A stretch of 64,000 bases of DNA from Erwinia pyri (lineage in GTDB: Bacteria > Pseudomonadota > Gammaproteobacteria > Enterobacterales > Enterobacteriaceae), in NCBI RefSeq assembly GCF_030758455.1, contig NZ_CP132353.1, positions 2,976,001 to 3,040,000 of the forward strand, written 5' to 3'. A program made the translations under genes and the position numbers. Of this stretch, positions 1 through 9,692 are shown piece after piece (position 1 is the first letter of the stretch; each line of letters opens with the position of its first letter). The notes beneath the pieces are model-generated. The model ran no database searches. It saw only the letters and a list, made by a program, of their open reading frames with translations, and was not told where the DNA came from.

Positions 1-533
1 ATCTCAGATAAAAGGCGCTCAAAGTTAACACTAAAGCCCTTTTCCTGCAACTGTAGCATACGCCTGTGCGCTCGCTCTTCCGAACTGGCATCAAGGAAGA
101 TTTTTACCGGCGCATCCGGGAAGACCACGGTGCCCATGTCACGCCCGTCAGCAATTAAGCCGGGGGTATCACGGAAGGCGCGCTGGCGACGAAGCAGAGC
201 CTCGCGTACCCGGGGAAAAGCCGCCACTTTAGAGGCGGTATTGCTGACATCCTGGGTGCGAATTTCGCTCGTTACGTCTTCACCTTCCAGAATGACCTGC
301 ATTTCTCCCTGGGTAGAGACAAAGCGAACGTCAAGATGCGCCGCGATCGGCACTAATGCCTCTTCAGAAGTGATATCCACCTGATGATGCAAAGCGGCCA
401 GCGCCAGCACGCGATAGATCGCGCCCGAATCCAGAAGGTGCCATTGCAAGGCTTCCGCCATCGCTTTACACAAGGTCCCTTTACCCGCACCACTTGGGCC
501 ATCAATGGTGATCACCGGGGCTATAGCCGTCAT
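1..533 (-). CDS. cmk: Cytidylate kinase, 3' end cut by window edge
   Basis: Phosphorylates CMP and dCMP to the diphosphates in cytoplasmic nucleotide salvage. The first 177 codons are present; the family is about 227 residues, so roughly 50 C-terminal residues lie outside. The P-loop GPSGAGKGT is at residues 12-20. The segment [20 protein letters not shown] and the later [11 protein letters not shown] agree closely with E. coli Cmk. The ATG at 533 is preceded by AGGAGA about 7 nt upstream. In E. coli cmk lies downstream of aroA with ycaL between; ycaL is missing here. Confidence 0.96.
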   Translation of the reverse strand, partial: MTAIAPVITIDGPSGAGKGTLCKAMAEALQWHLLDSGAIYRVLALAALHHQVDITSEEALVPIAAHLDVRFVSTQGEMQVILEGEDVTSEIRTQDVSNTASKVAAFPRVREALLRRQRAFRDTPGLIADGRDMGTVVFPDAPVKIFLDASSEERAHRRMLQLQEKGFSVNFERLLSE

Positions 534-588
534 GTCGTTCTCCTGTCGGTGGAATGCCTGTTGCCTGCTCAGACAAATATCGACGCGC

Positions 589-617
589 ATTATACGCTGC
601 TATAGCTATGATCGTTA
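589..617 (-). promoter_or_regulatory. Candidate cmk promoter (-10 TATAAT)
   Basis: On the minus strand a perfect TATAAT occupies 594-589, which would start transcription about 50 nt before the cmk start codon. No good -35 hexamer is visible 16-18 nt further upstream. The position in the only gap before cmk supports it. Confidence 0.4.
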
Positions 618-707
618 CCCCTTAAGCATAGTCGCGATCAAATTAATCAGGAGGAATTGCGTGCTTCAGGCGGGAGAAACCTTACAGGACGTGAGTCAGC
701 TCGCAAC

Positions 708-729
708 CCGCTGCACCGAAATGCAGCGG
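708..729 (-). terminator. Hairpin just after aroA
   Basis: CCGCTGCA and TGCAGCGG form a perfect 8-bp stem with a 6-nt loop, 11 nt past the aroA stop codon. There is no T run after it on the minus strand, so it may be an RNA-stabilising hairpin or weak terminator rather than a classical intrinsic terminator. Confidence 0.4.
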
Positions 730-739
730 ATTTACAGAT

Positions 740-2026
740 TTATGCCAATTTGCTGATGCGGGCCAGCTGTTCGAAATAATCGGGGAAGGTTTTTGCCGTG
801 CATTTTGGATCAAGAATGGTCACCGGCGTGGAGGACAACGCCACCAGTGAAAAACACATCGCCATACGGTGGTCGTTATAGGTGCCGATTTCAGCAAACT
901 TGATCGCCTCTGGCGGCGTCACGCGAATGTAATTATGCCCTTCCTCAACTTCAGCGCCGACTTTACGCAGCTCAGTGGCCATCGCAGCCAGGCGGTCTGT
1001 CTCTTTCACGCGCCAGTTATAGATGTTACGCATTACCGTGGTGCCTTTAGCAAACAGCGCTGCGGTAGCGATGGTCATCGCCGCATCCGGAATATGATTC
1101 ATATCCAGATCGATGGCGTTCAGCTCACCGCGGGTACAGGCAATATAGTCATCGCCCCACTCAACGATCGCGCCCATCTTCTCCAGTACGTCAGCAAAGC
1201 GAATATCACCCTGCATGCTGTTGCGACCAATACCGGTCACTTTTACCGTACCGCCTTTGATGGCCGCCGCCGCCAGGAAGTAGGAGGCAGAAGAGGCATC
1301 GCCTTCCACCAGATAGTCGCCTGGCGAAACATATTGCTGATTGCCGCTGATCTTGAACACGCTGTAGCTGTCGTTGATGACTTCCACGCCGAAGGTGCGC
1401 ATCAGGTTAAGCGTGATATCAATATAGGGTTTTGAAACCAGCTCTCCTTTAATAACAATTTTAGTGTCATTCGGCGCCAGCGGTGCGGTCATCAGCAGCG
1501 CGGTGAGGAACTGGCTTGAAACGCTGCCATCCACTGAGACTTCGCCGCCGGTGAAGCCGCCTTTAAGATGCAGAGGAGGATAATCTGTCTGCTCAAGGTA
1601 GTCGATTTGAGCCCCGCCCTGACGCAATGCATCAACCAGATGACCAATGGGACGCTCTTTCATCCGTGGCTCACCGGTCAGCACAATATCGTTCCCGCCC
1701 AGGCAAAGTGCTGCGGCCAGCGGGCGCATTGCCGTCCCTGCATTCCCTAAAAAGAGCTCCAATGGGCCTTCCGCACGCAGAGGAGCACCCTGACCCACCA
1801 CTTCGCAGACAGTCCGATCTTTTGAAAGCGTAAAGCTGACGTTTAGCGCTTTCAGCGCCGTCAACATGTGGCGTACGTCATCGCTGTCCAACAGGTTGGT
1901 GAGACGTGTTGTGCCTTTTGCCAGTGCTGCCAGTAATAAAGCGCGGTTAGAAACGCTTTTCGAGCCGGGCAGATTAACGGTGCCGTCTACCAGCGCGATA
2001 GGTTGTAAGGTCAGGGATTCCTGCAT
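740..2026 (-). CDS. aroA: 3-phosphoshikimate 1-carboxyvinyltransferase (EPSP synthase)
   Basis: Joins shikimate-3-phosphate and phosphoenolpyruvate in the shikimate pathway to chorismate; cytoplasmic monomer. The N-terminal [10 protein letters not shown] holds the substrate-binding Lys23, Ser24 and Arg28. [10 protein letters not shown] and [12 protein letters not shown] are the two family signatures, and the unaltered Gly and Pro of the first place it with class I enzymes. The start at 2026 (MQESLTLQP) gives 428 residues and matches E. coli. In-frame ATGs at 2035 and 2044 are possible, because the best GGAG lies 12 nt before 2026. It is the second gene of a serC-aroA operon, with a hairpin in the 82-nt gap. 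Confidence 0.97.
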   Translation of the reverse strand: MQESLTLQPIALVDGTVNLPGSKSVSNRALLLAALAKGTTRLTNLLDSDDVRHMLTALKALNVSFTLSKDRTVCEVVGQGAPLRAEGPLELFLGNAGTAMRPLAAALCLGGNDIVLTGEPRMKERPIGHLVDALRQGGAQIDYLEQTDYPPLHLKGGFTGGEVSVDGSVSSQFLTALLMTAPLAPNDTKIVIKGELVSKPYIDITLNLMRTFGVEVINDSYSVFKISGNQQYVSPGDYLVEGDASSASYFLAAAAIKGGTVKVTGIGRNSMQGDIRFADVLEKMGAIVEWGDDYIACTRGELNAIDLDMNHIPDAAMTIATAALFAKGTTVMRNIYNWRVKETDRLAAMATELRKVGAEVEEGHNYIRVTPPEAIKFAEIGTYNDHRMAMCFSLVALSSTPVTILDPKCTAKTFPDYFEQLARISKLA

Positions 2027-2055
2027 GTGAAACATATTCTCCATATAAAATGCAA

Positions 2056-2083
2056 TGAAACCCCGCAGCTTCGCGGGGTTTCA
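2056..2083 (-). terminator. serC-aroA intercistronic hairpin
   Basis: A perfect 11-bp stem (TGAAACCCCGC / GCGGGGTTTCA) with a 6-nt loop lies between serC and aroA. On the minus strand it is followed by TTGCATTTTAT, a poor U tract. It probably acts as a partial terminator or 3'-end stabiliser that lowers aroA expression relative to serC. Confidence 0.65.
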
Positions 2084-2108
2084 CACTTCAAACGTCAGAT
2101 TCGGGTGC

Positions 2109-3194
2109 TTAACCGTGGCGGCGCTCAAAATCGATCATGAAATCAGTCAGCGCCTGCACGCCTTCCAGCGGCATCGCGTTGTAAATTGAGGCGCGCATCC
2201 CGCCCACTACACGGTGGCCTTTCAGCGCATGCAGCCCGGCGGCGAAAGATTCCTCCAGGAAAATTTTATCCAGAGCCGCATCCGCCAGCTGGAAAGGCAC
2301 GTTCATACGTGAACGGTTAGCCGGAACCACTTCGTTGCGGTAGAAACGGCTGCTATCAATAGTGCCATACAACAGGTCTGCTTTAGCCTGGTTACGCTTG
2401 TCCAGCTCGCTGACGCCGCCCTGCTCTTTCAGCCATTTGAAGACTAAACCAGAGAGATACCATGCAAAGGTTGGTGGCGTATTGAACATCGAATCATTGT
2501 CGTTGAGCACCTGATAATCCAGGATGGAAGGCAGCTCTTTTTTGGCCTTGCCCAGCAGATCTTCACGCACCACAACCAGCGTCAGGCCGGCAGGACCGAT
2601 GTTTTTCTGCGCGCCGGCATAAATCACGCCGTAACGGTTGATATCCAGCGGCGTGGACAAAATAGTTGAGGAGAGATCGGCCACTACCACTTTGTCGCCG
2701 AAATCTGGCTCTTCATTAATGGCAATACCATCAATGGTTTCATTCGGGCAATAGTGAACGTAGGCCGCGTCGTCAGAAAGGGCCCAGCTACTCATCGGGG
2801 TGATAGCTCGCAGACCATCGACCGTGGTTTTCGCTTCAATAACGTTTGGCGTGCAATACTTCAGCGCTTCTTTTATTGCGCTGTGTGCCCAGTAACCGCC
2901 ATCAACATAATCGGCAGTTGTCTTGCTACCCAACAGGTTCATTGGAACAGCAGCAAACTGCGCGCGCGCGCCACCGTGACAGAACAGGACTTTGTAGTTC
3001 GAAGGGATTTTCAGCAGGTCGCGAAAATCCTTTTCAGCCTCTTCGGCTACCTGCATAAATTCTTTGCTGCGATGGCTGATCTCCATAACGGAGGTTCCCA
3101 GGCCCTGCCAGTTACGCAGCTCCTGCTCAGCACGACGCAACACTTCTGCCGGCAGCATCGCCGGGCCGGAGCTAAAATTGAAAACCTGACTCAT
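2109..3194 (-). CDS. serC: Phosphoserine/phosphohydroxythreonine aminotransferase
   Basis: PLP enzyme that makes 3-phosphoserine for serine synthesis and 4-phosphohydroxythreonine for pyridoxal phosphate synthesis. 361 residues, as expected (E. coli 362). The N-terminus [15 protein letters not shown] and the PLP-lysine motif [14 protein letters not shown] (Lys197) are typical of class V aminotransferases. The ATG at 3194 has GAGGGG directly upstream. It is the first gene of the leftward serC-aroA operon and is divergent from ycaO across 213 bp. Confidence 0.97.
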   Translation of the reverse strand: MSQVFNFSSGPAMLPAEVLRRAEQELRNWQGLGTSVMEISHRSKEFMQVAEEAEKDFRDLLKIPSNYKVLFCHGGARAQFAAVPMNLLGSKTTADYVDGGYWAHSAIKEALKYCTPNVIEAKTTVDGLRAITPMSSWALSDDAAYVHYCPNETIDGIAINEEPDFGDKVVVADLSSTILSTPLDINRYGVIYAGAQKNIGPAGLTLVVVREDLLGKAKKELPSILDYQVLNDNDSMFNTPPTFAWYLSGLVFKWLKEQGGVSELDKRNQAKADLLYGTIDSSRFYRNEVVPANRSRMNVPFQLADAALDKIFLEESFAAGLHALKGHRVVGGMRASIYNAMPLEGVQALTDFMIDFERRHG

Positions 3195-3407
3195 TTCCCC
3201 TCACCACTTTCTCAGTTCAATCGATGTCGATTCTGCTATCGGTTTTATCATTGCCCTTCTCTGGCTGCAATGTTTTATCCGGTCAGCCGACCAGTTCCGG
3301 AAAGAAGCGGTGTGGCAGAGGCACGAATTTCCCCCCTCGCATAGCGCATCCAGAAGAAACCCCGTATCATTGCGCCCTTTCTGCACAACCCAAAACGAGT
3401 GGGCACT

Positions 3408-5165
3408 ATGACGCAAACGTATATTCCAGGCAAAGACGCCGCGCTGGAAGACTCCATCGCACGCTTTCAGCAAAAATTACAGGATCTGGGCTTTAATATT
3501 GAAGAAGCTTCCTGGCTGAACCCGGTTCCTCATGTCTGGTCGGTACATATCCGCGACCGCGACTGCCCGCTCTGTTTTACCAACGGTAAAGGTGCCAGCA
3601 AAAAAGCGGCCCTGGCCTCTGCGCTGGGCGAATATTTCGAGCGCCTCTCCACTAACTACTTTTTTGCCGATTTCTGGCTGGGCAACAAAATTGCCAACGG
3701 TGATTTTGTTCATTATCCCAACGAAAAATGGTTCCCGCTGCCGGAGGATGACAGCCTGCCTGCCGGTATCCTGGATGAGCGCCTGAAAGCCTTTTACGAT
3801 CCTGAGCAGGAAGTCAGCGCCAGCGATCTGATCGATCTGCAGTCCGGCAACGCCGACCGCGGCATCTGCGCCCTGCCTTTCACCCGTCAGTCCGATCTGC
3901 AAACCGTCTATATTCCCATGAACATCATTGGCAACCTCTACGTTTCTAACGGGATGTCTGCAGGGAATACCGCTAACGAAGCTCGTGTGCAGGGACTTTC
4001 TGAAGTCTTTGAACGCTACATTAAAAACCGGATCATTGCGGAGTCCATCAGCCTGCCGTTGATCCCGCAGGCGGTGCTGGATCGTTATCCTGGCGTGGTG
4101 GAGTCTATTGCCAAACTGGAAGCGGAAGGTTTCCCAATCTTCTCTTACGACGCTTCCCTGGGCGGCCACTATCCGGTGATCTGCGTGGTGCTGTTTAATC
4201 CGGCAAACGGCACCTGCTTCGCCTCTTTCGGTGCGCACCCGGACTTTGGCGTCGCGCTGGAACGTACCGTTACTGAGCTGCTGCAGGGCCGCAGCCTGAA
4301 AGATCTGGATGTCTTCACGCCGCCTACGTTTGACGATGAAGAGGTGGCAGAGCATGCCAATCTGGAAACGCACTTTATCGATTCAAGCGGCCTGATTTCC
4401 TGGGACATGTTCAAAGATGACGCTGACTATCCGTTTGTGGACTGGCGTTTCAGCGGCACAACCGAGGAAGAGTTCGCCACATTAATGGCGATCTTCAAGG
4501 CGGAAGATCGGGAAGTGTATATTGCCGATTATCAGCATCTGGACGTCTATGCCTGCCGTATCATCGTGCCGGGGATGTCTGACATCTATCCTGCTGAAGA
4601 TCTGCTGCTGGCCAATAACAGCATGGGCGCTTACCTGCGTGAGACCTTGCTCTCTCTGCCTGAAACGCAGTGGGAAAAAGAGGATTATCTGGCGCTGATC
4701 GAACGCCTGGATGAAGATGGCCACGACGACTTTACCCGCGTTCGTGAACTGCTTGGTTTGGCGACCGGAAAAGATAATGGCTGGTATACCCTGCGTATCG
4801 GCGAGCTGAAAGCGATGCTGGCGCTGGCTGGCGGCGACCTTGACCAGGCGTTGATCTGGACCGAATGGACCATGGAGTTCAACAGCTCCATCTTCACGCC
4901 GGCCCGTGCAAACTACTATCGCTGCCTGCAAACCCTGCTGCTGCTGAGTCAGGAAGAAGAGCGCGATCCGGTGCAATACCATACTGCATTTGTCCGCATG
5001 TATGGTCTGGATGCGGTAGAAGCGGCCTCTGCCGCCATCAGCGGTGAAGCGCCTTTCTATGGCCTGCAAACTGTTGATGAAGATCTGATGGCCTTCCCTG
5101 CTCACCAGTCGCTACTGGCAGCCTATGAGAAACTCCAGCAGGCGAAACGCCTTAACTGGAAGTAA
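3408..5165 (+). CDS. ycaO: YcaO, ATP-dependent cyclodehydratase-family protein (S12 methylthiolation partner)
   Basis: 585 residues against 586 in E. coli. YcaO-domain proteins use ATP to activate amide backbones. The E. coli protein is not tied to a peptide cluster and is reported to assist RimO in beta-methylthiolation of ribosomal protein S12. The YcaO domain spans about residues 50-400; GKGASKKAALASALGEYFER and NEARVQGLSEVFERY contain the conserved acidic ATP/Mg ligands. The C-terminal third looks helical. The ATG at 3408 (MTQTYIPGKDAALED) is chosen over the GTG at 3399 by agreement with E. coli. It sits upstream of focA; rimO is in this window too, at 61.6 kb. Confidence 0.95.
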   Translation: MTQTYIPGKDAALEDSIARFQQKLQDLGFNIEEASWLNPVPHVWSVHIRDRDCPLCFTNGKGASKKAALASALGEYFERLSTNYFFADFWLGNKIANGDFVHYPNEKWFPLPEDDSLPAGILDERLKAFYDPEQEVSASDLIDLQSGNADRGICALPFTRQSDLQTVYIPMNIIGNLYVSNGMSAGNTANEARVQGLSEVFERYIKNRIIAESISLPLIPQAVLDRYPGVVESIAKLEAEGFPIFSYDASLGGHYPVICVVLFNPANGTCFASFGAHPDFGVALERTVTELLQGRSLKDLDVFTPPTFDDEEVAEHANLETHFIDSSGLISWDMFKDDADYPFVDWRFSGTTEEEFATLMAIFKAEDREVYIADYQHLDVYACRIIVPGMSDIYPAEDLLLANNSMGAYLRETLLSLPETQWEKEDYLALIERLDEDGHDDFTRVRELLGLATGKDNGWYTLRIGELKAMLALAGGDLDQALIWTEWTMEFNSSIFTPARANYYRCLQTLLLLSQEEERDPVQYHTAFVRMYGLDAVEAASAAISGEAPFYGLQTVDEDLMAFPAHQSLLAAYEKLQQAKRLNWK

Positions 5166-5172
5166 CCTCTTC

Positions 5173-5218
5173 AGGCGGTCGGTTATTCATTTAGCCGACC
5201 GCCTGCCTGCATTTTTTT
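5173..5218 (+). terminator. ycaO terminator
   Basis: A 10-bp stem AGGCGGTCGG / CCGACCGCCT (5173-5182 with 5195-5204, loop 12 nt) is followed after 7 nt by a run of seven Ts at 5212-5218. The gap before the T run makes it less than ideal. Confidence 0.6.
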
Positions 5219-5447
5219 AAAACTTTTCACCAAAAGTTAATGAAAGGTGAACCAAAAATTCATTTTTGCAAGTTCCTTAACTTTCCAGAAACAGTCAGGG
5301 CGATAAATCCCGCTTATCAAGGTACATCTTGTGCTCTTTTCAACTTATTTTTAGAGTTTTAAAAAGTATTTATTATTTAAATATCAATAATATAACCTTA
5401 AAACCTTACAAAATAAGGGTGTTTGGCGCCCATTACTCCGGACCAAT

Positions 5448-5489
5448 ATGATCCATATCAATTTCTCACCTATACTCCTTTGTTAGTAT
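5448..5489 (+). promoter_or_regulatory. FNR box and -10 element for focA-pfl
   Basis: ATGATCCATATCAA at 5448-5461 matches the FNR consensus TTGAT-N4-ATCAA at 9 of 10 positions. A TAGTAT -10-like hexamer is at 5484-5489. With transcription starting near 5496 the box would be centred at -41.5, the classic class II activator position. This predicts oxygen-controlled expression of focA and pflB. Confidence 0.7.
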
Positions 5490-5521
5490 CTCGTCGTTGA
5501 CTAATTTTGGGAGTAGTTAGT

Positions 5522-6373
5522 GTGAAAGCTGGCAACCCGTTTGACTTAATCGTCCCGTCTGAGATGGCTAAAATAGCCGAAGAAGCTGGCGTCTATAAAG
5601 CGACAAAAAAACCCTTCACCACCTTTTTCCTCGCCATTACGGCTGGCGTCTTTATCTCCATCGCTTTTGTCTTCTATATCACCGCAACGACCGGTTCAGC
5701 GCCTTCAGGCTTAACCAAACTGGCATGCGGGCTCTGTTTTTCACTCGGTTTGATGCTGGTGGTGGTCTGTGGCGCAGATCTTTTTACCTCAACCGTCCTG
5801 ACAATGGTGGCAAAAGCCAGCGGACGCATCAGCTGGGCACAGTTAGCACGTAACTGGGTCAATGTTTATGTGGGCAATTTTTTTGGCGCGATGTTTTTTG
5901 TTGCCCTGATCTGGTTTGCCGGTCAGGCGATGACAGCCAATGGTGCATGGGGGTTAAATGTTCTGCAAACGGCTGACCATAAAATGCACCATACTTTTAT
6001 TGAAGCGGTTTGCCTGGGCACGCTGGCTAATCTGATGGTTTGCATGGCGGTCTGGATGAGTTATTCCGGTCGTAGCCTCACAGACAAAATGCTGGCGATG
6101 GTGCTGCCGGTTGCGATGTTTGTCGCCAGCGGGTTTGAGCACAGCATCGCTAATATGTTTCTTATTCCGCTGGCGATTATCATCCGCGACTTCTCAGGCC
6201 CCGAATTCTGGCAGGCTACTGGCGCCACGGCCGCCCAATTTTCACATCTGACCGTCGGCAACTTTATCACCGACAACCTGATCCCCGTCACCATCGGCAA
6301 TATCATCGGCGGAGGGTTCCTGGTAGGACTAACCTATTGGGTTATCTATCTGCGCGACGGCGACCATCACTGA
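5522..6373 (+). CDS. focA: Formate channel FocA
   Basis: Pentameric inner-membrane formate/nitrite-transporter channel exporting and re-importing formate during fermentation. 283 residues with six predicted membrane spans. The family hallmarks GADLFTSTVL (Omega-loop region) and VASGFEHSIANM, containing the pore histidine, are present. The start is GTG at 5522 (VKAGNPFDL), supported by GGGAG 8 nt upstream; the TTG at 5507 is too far upstream and precedes the ribosome site. First gene of the focA-pflB unit, 82 nt before pflB. Confidence 0.96.
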   Translation: MKAGNPFDLIVPSEMAKIAEEAGVYKATKKPFTTFFLAITAGVFISIAFVFYITATTGSAPSGLTKLACGLCFSLGLMLVVVCGADLFTSTVLTMVAKASGRISWAQLARNWVNVYVGNFFGAMFFVALIWFAGQAMTANGAWGLNVLQTADHKMHHTFIEAVCLGTLANLMVCMAVWMSYSGRSLTDKMLAMVLPVAMFVASGFEHSIANMFLIPLAIIIRDFSGPEFWQATGATAAQFSHLTVGNFITDNLIPVTIGNIIGGGFLVGLTYWVIYLRDGDHH

Positions 6374-6455
6374 TTTAAGATCTCCTGATTAAACACCTGC
6401 GGCTTAACACCGCGGCAGGAACGACAGAACTCAACGTAATTAAGGTAGGTATCAA

Positions 6456-8738
6456 ATGAGCGAGCACAACGAAAAACAGGTTGCGGCTTGGGAAAGCTTT
6501 GCACAGGGTGAATGGCAGAACAGCGTCAACGTGCGTGACTTCATTCAGAAAAACTATACCCCGTATGAAGGTGATGAAGCGTTTCTGGCCGGTGCTACTG
6601 AAGCCACTACCGCCCTGTGGGATAAGGTAATGGAAGGCATCAAGCTGGAGAACCGTACCCATGCGCCGGTCGATTTTGATACCGACCTTGCCTCCACTAT
6701 CACCTCTCACGATGCGGGCTACATCGATAAAAGTCTGGAAACCATTGTTGGCCTGCAGACTGAAGCACCGCTGAAACGCGGTCTGATTCCGTTCGGCGGC
6801 ATCAAAATGGTGGAAGGCTCCTGTAAAGTATATGGCCGTGAGCTGGACCCGGGTCTGAAAAAAGTCTTTACCGATTACCGCAAAACTCATAACCAGGGTG
6901 TGTTCGACGTCTACACACCGGACATCCTTCGCTGCCGTAAATCTGGCGTGCTGACTGGTTTGCCGGATGCCTATGGCCGTGGTCGTATCATCGGTGACTA
7001 CCGCCGCGTTGCGCTGTACGGCATTGATATGCTGATGAAAGACAAATTTGCACAGTTCACCTCGCTGCAGGCTGACATGGAAAATGGCGTGAACCTTGAA
7101 GCCACTATCCGCCTGCGTGAAGAGATTGCCGATCAGCATCATGCGCTGCAGCAGATTAAAGAGATGGCGGCAAAATATGGCTGCGATATCTCAGGCCCGG
7201 CCACTACTGCTCAGGAAGCGGTGCAGTGGACCTACTTTGGCTATCTGGCGGCGGTGAAATCCCAGAACGGCGCGGCTATGTCATTCGGTCGTGTATCAAC
7301 CTTCCTGGATATCTATATTGAACGTGACCTGAAAGCGGGCAGAATCACCGAACTGCAGGCGCAGGAGCTGATTGATCACCTGGTCATGAAACTGCGTATG
7401 GTTCGTTTCCTGCGTACCCCTGAGTATGATGAACTCTTCTCCGGCGACCCGATTTGGGCAACAGAATCACTGGCTGGTATGGGCGTTGATGGTCGTACTC
7501 TGGTCACCAAGACCAGCTTCCGTTTCCTGAATACCCTCTACACTATGGGTCCTTCTCCGGAACCGAACATGACCATCCTGTGGTCTGAAAAGCTGCCGCT
7601 GAATTTCAAAAAATATGCGGCTAAAGTCTCTATCGACACCTCATCCGTGCAGTATGAAAACGATGATTTGATGCGTCCTGACTTTAACAATGATGATTAC
7701 GCCATCGCCTGCTGCGTCAGCCCAATGATCGTCGGCAAACAGATGCAGTTCTTTGGTGCCCGCGCTAACCTGGCAAAAACCATGCTCTACGCCATTAACG
7801 GCGGCGTGGATGAAAAAATGAAAATGCAGGTGGGTCCGAAAGAAGCCCCAATGATGGACGAAGTGCTGGACTACACCAAAGTGATGGAGCGTATGGATCA
7901 CTTCATGGACTGGCTGGCTAAGCAGTATGTGACCGCGCTGAATATCATCCACTATATGCATGATAAATACAGTTACGAAGCTTCGCTGATGGCGCTGCAT
8001 GACCGCGATGTCTATCGCACTATGGCTTGCGGTATTGCGGGCCTCTCCGTAGCGGCGGATTCTCTCTCTGCAATTAAATATGCCAAAGTCTCCACTATTC
8101 GTGATGAAGATGGCCTGGCTGTAGACTTCAAAATTGAAGGTGAATACCCGCAGTTTGGTAACAACGATTCACGCGTGGATGATATCGCCTGCGACCTGGT
8201 CGAACGTTTCATGAAAAAAATTCAGAAACTGCAGACTTACCGTAACGCGGTGCCAACCCAGTCGGTGCTCACTATCACTTCTAACGTGGTGTATGGTAAG
8301 AAAACGGGTAATACCCCGGATGGCCGCCGCGCTGGCGCTCCGTTTGGACCAGGTGCCAACCCAATGCACGGCCGCGATCAGAAAGGGGCGGTTGCTTCAC
8401 TGACTTCCGTGGCTAAACTGCCGTTTGCCTACGCAAAAGATGGCATCTCTTATACTTTCTCCATCGTGCCAAATGCGCTGGGTAAAGATGATGATGTGCG
8501 TAAAGCGAATCTGGCCGGTTTGATGGATGGCTACTTCCACCACGAAGCCAGTATTGAAGGCGGTCAGCACCTGAACGTCAACGTCATGAACCGTGAGATG
8601 CTGCTGGAGGCGATGGAAGATCCCGAAAAATATCCACAGCTGACTATCCGCGTATCAGGTTATGCCGTGCGCTTTAACTCTTTAACCAAAGAGCAGCAGC
8701 AGGATGTGATTACCCGTACGTTTACTCAGAGCATGTAA
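6456..8738 (+). CDS. pflB: Formate acetyltransferase (pyruvate formate-lyase)
   Basis: Glycyl-radical enzyme converting pyruvate and CoA to acetyl-CoA and formate under anaerobiosis. 760 residues, identical in length to E. coli. The catalytic cysteine pair lies in AIACCVSPM (about residues 418-419) and the radical glycine in RVSGYAVRF (about residue 734) near the C-terminus. AGGTAGGT precedes the ATG. The activase pflA follows after two hairpins, and the formate channel precedes, giving the standard fermentative module. Confidence 0.98.
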   Translation: MSEHNEKQVAAWESFAQGEWQNSVNVRDFIQKNYTPYEGDEAFLAGATEATTALWDKVMEGIKLENRTHAPVDFDTDLASTITSHDAGYIDKSLETIVGLQTEAPLKRGLIPFGGIKMVEGSCKVYGRELDPGLKKVFTDYRKTHNQGVFDVYTPDILRCRKSGVLTGLPDAYGRGRIIGDYRRVALYGIDMLMKDKFAQFTSLQADMENGVNLEATIRLREEIADQHHALQQIKEMAAKYGCDISGPATTAQEAVQWTYFGYLAAVKSQNGAAMSFGRVSTFLDIYIERDLKAGRITELQAQELIDHLVMKLRMVRFLRTPEYDELFSGDPIWATESLAGMGVDGRTLVTKTSFRFLNTLYTMGPSPEPNMTILWSEKLPLNFKKYAAKVSIDTSSVQYENDDLMRPDFNNDDYAIACCVSPMIVGKQMQFFGARANLAKTMLYAINGGVDEKMKMQVGPKEAPMMDEVLDYTKVMERMDHFMDWLAKQYVTALNIIHYMHDKYSYEASLMALHDRDVYRTMACGIAGLSVAADSLSAIKYAKVSTIRDEDGLAVDFKIEGEYPQFGNNDSRVDDIACDLVERFMKKIQKLQTYRNAVPTQSVLTITSNVVYGKKTGNTPDGRRAGAPFGPGANPMHGRDQKGAVASLTSVAKLPFAYAKDGISYTFSIVPNALGKDDDVRKANLAGLMDGYFHHEASIEGGQHLNVNVMNREMLLEAMEDPEKYPQLTIRVSGYAVRFNSLTKEQQQDVITRTFTQSM

Positions 8739-8753
8739 TTTCCTGAGTTATCA

Positions 8754-8777
8754 GAGGCTCCACGCCAGTGGAGCCTC
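8754..8777 (+). terminator. pflB-pflA intercistronic hairpin 1
   Basis: GAGGCTCCAC / GTGGAGCCTC makes a perfect 10-bp stem with loop GCCA, 15 nt after the pflB stop. No T run follows, so it may stabilise the abundant pflB mRNA or terminate weakly. Confidence 0.6.
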
Positions 8778-8779
8778 AC

Positions 8780-8830
8780 AAGTCTTGTTTGCCAGCCCTG
8801 CCGGCTTCGGGTGGCTGGCAAAACAGACTT
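8780..8830 (+). terminator. pflB-pflA intercistronic hairpin 2
   Basis: A long imperfect stem of about 18 bp (AAGTCTTGTTTGCCAGCC with GGCTGGCAAAACAGACTT) lies immediately after hairpin 1. Together the two structures would strongly reduce read-through from pflB into pflA, consistent with the much lower need for activase. Confidence 0.55.
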
Positions 8831-8891
8831 AACGCAGCTTAAAGACTGCGTACCTGCCTGAAGGCAGGTCTACCGTGGAGAATTCATCGCA

Positions 8892-9632
8892 ATGTCAGTC
8901 AAAGGTCGCATCCACTCATTCGAATCCTGCGGTACCGTCGACGGTCCCGGCATCCGTTTTATCACCTTCTTCCAGGGCTGCCTGATGCGCTGCCTCTATT
9001 GCCACAACCGTGACACCTGGGATACCCACGGCGGCAAAGAGGTCACCGTTGAGGAGCTGATGAAAGATGTCGTCTCCTACCGGCACTTTATGAATGCCTC
9101 CGGCGGTGGCGTTACCGCTTCCGGCGGTGAGGCCATTCTTCAGGCGGAGTTTGTCCGGGACTGGTTCAGAGCCTGTCATGCAGAAGGCATTCACACCTGT
9201 CTGGATACTAATGGCTTTGTCCGTCGCTACGATCCGGTGATTGATGAACTGCTCGAAGTGACCGATCTGGTGATGCTGGATCTCAAGCAGATAAATGATG
9301 ATGTGCATCAGATCCTGGTCGGCGTCTCCAATCATCGTACGCTGGATTTCGCCCGCTATCTCTCGAAAAAGAAAATCCGTACCTGGATCCGCTATGTCGT
9401 GGTGCCGGGTTATTCCGATGATGATGATTCAGCCCATCGTCTGGGGGAGTTTACCCGTGATATGGGTAACGTGGAAAAAATCGAGCTGCTGCCCTATCAC
9501 GAACTGGGCAAACATAAGTGGGTGGCGATGGGCGAAGAATATAAGCTGGATGGCGTCCATCCGCCGAAAAAAGAGACGATGGATCGCGTTAAAAACATTC
9601 TGGAAGGTTACGGTCATAAAGTGATGTACTGA
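8892..9632 (+). CDS. pflA: Pyruvate formate-lyase 1-activating enzyme
   Basis: Radical-SAM activase that abstracts hydrogen from the PflB glycine. 246 residues as in E. coli. The CxxxCxxC cluster motif is at Cys30, Cys34 and Cys37 ([10 protein letters not shown]). The glycine-rich SAM-binding segment [11 protein letters not shown] follows. GGAG lies 13 nt before the ATG, a long spacing. It is 153 nt downstream of pflB, separated by two hairpins, and shares a bidirectional terminator with ycaD. Confidence 0.97.
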   Translation: MSVKGRIHSFESCGTVDGPGIRFITFFQGCLMRCLYCHNRDTWDTHGGKEVTVEELMKDVVSYRHFMNASGGGVTASGGEAILQAEFVRDWFRACHAEGIHTCLDTNGFVRRYDPVIDELLEVTDLVMLDLKQINDDVHQILVGVSNHRTLDFARYLSKKKIRTWIRYVVVPGYSDDDDSAHRLGEFTRDMGNVEKIELLPYHELGKHKWVAMGEEYKLDGVHPPKKETMDRVKNILEGYGHKVMY

Positions 9633-9652
9633 GTGACACCGGCTGAATAAAT

Positions 9653-9682
9653 AAAAATGGAGCCCTCAGGCTCCATTTTTTT
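9653..9682. terminator. Bidirectional terminator, pflA/ycaD
   Basis: AAAAATGGAGCC / GGCTCCATTTTT forms a 12-bp stem with loop CTCA. T runs appear on both strands, fitting the convergent arrangement of pflA and ycaD. Confidence 0.92.
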
Positions 9683-9692
9683 CGTCTCTTAC

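Larger units (their letters stand above)
5166..5521 (+). promoter_or_regulatory. focA-pfl promoter region
   Basis: 356 bp without a gene. After the ycaO terminator it is markedly AT-rich (about 5210-5480), as expected for an intensively regulated promoter region. It holds the FNR-type box at 5448-5461. The E. coli focA-pflB operon has several promoters under FNR and ArcA; further promoters may be present but I cannot assign them by eye. Confidence 0.6.

Noticed and set aside
2027..2044. Longer aroA start (MENMFH...)
   Set aside because: The E. coli-like start at 2026 gives the family length. The extension cannot be fully excluded, because the GGAG lies inside it.
3477..4373. Open frame of nearly 300 codons on the minus strand
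   Set aside because: It is wholly antisense to ycaO, has no ribosome site and resembles no family; high-GC codon bias opens this frame.
6375..7142. 255-codon minus-strand frame opposite pflB
   Set aside because: Antisense shadow of a highly expressed conserved gene with no start signal.
8915..8930. ATTCGAATCC resembling a tRNA T-arm
   Set aside because: It encodes FES in the conserved N-terminus of PflA, and no cloverleaf can be built around it.
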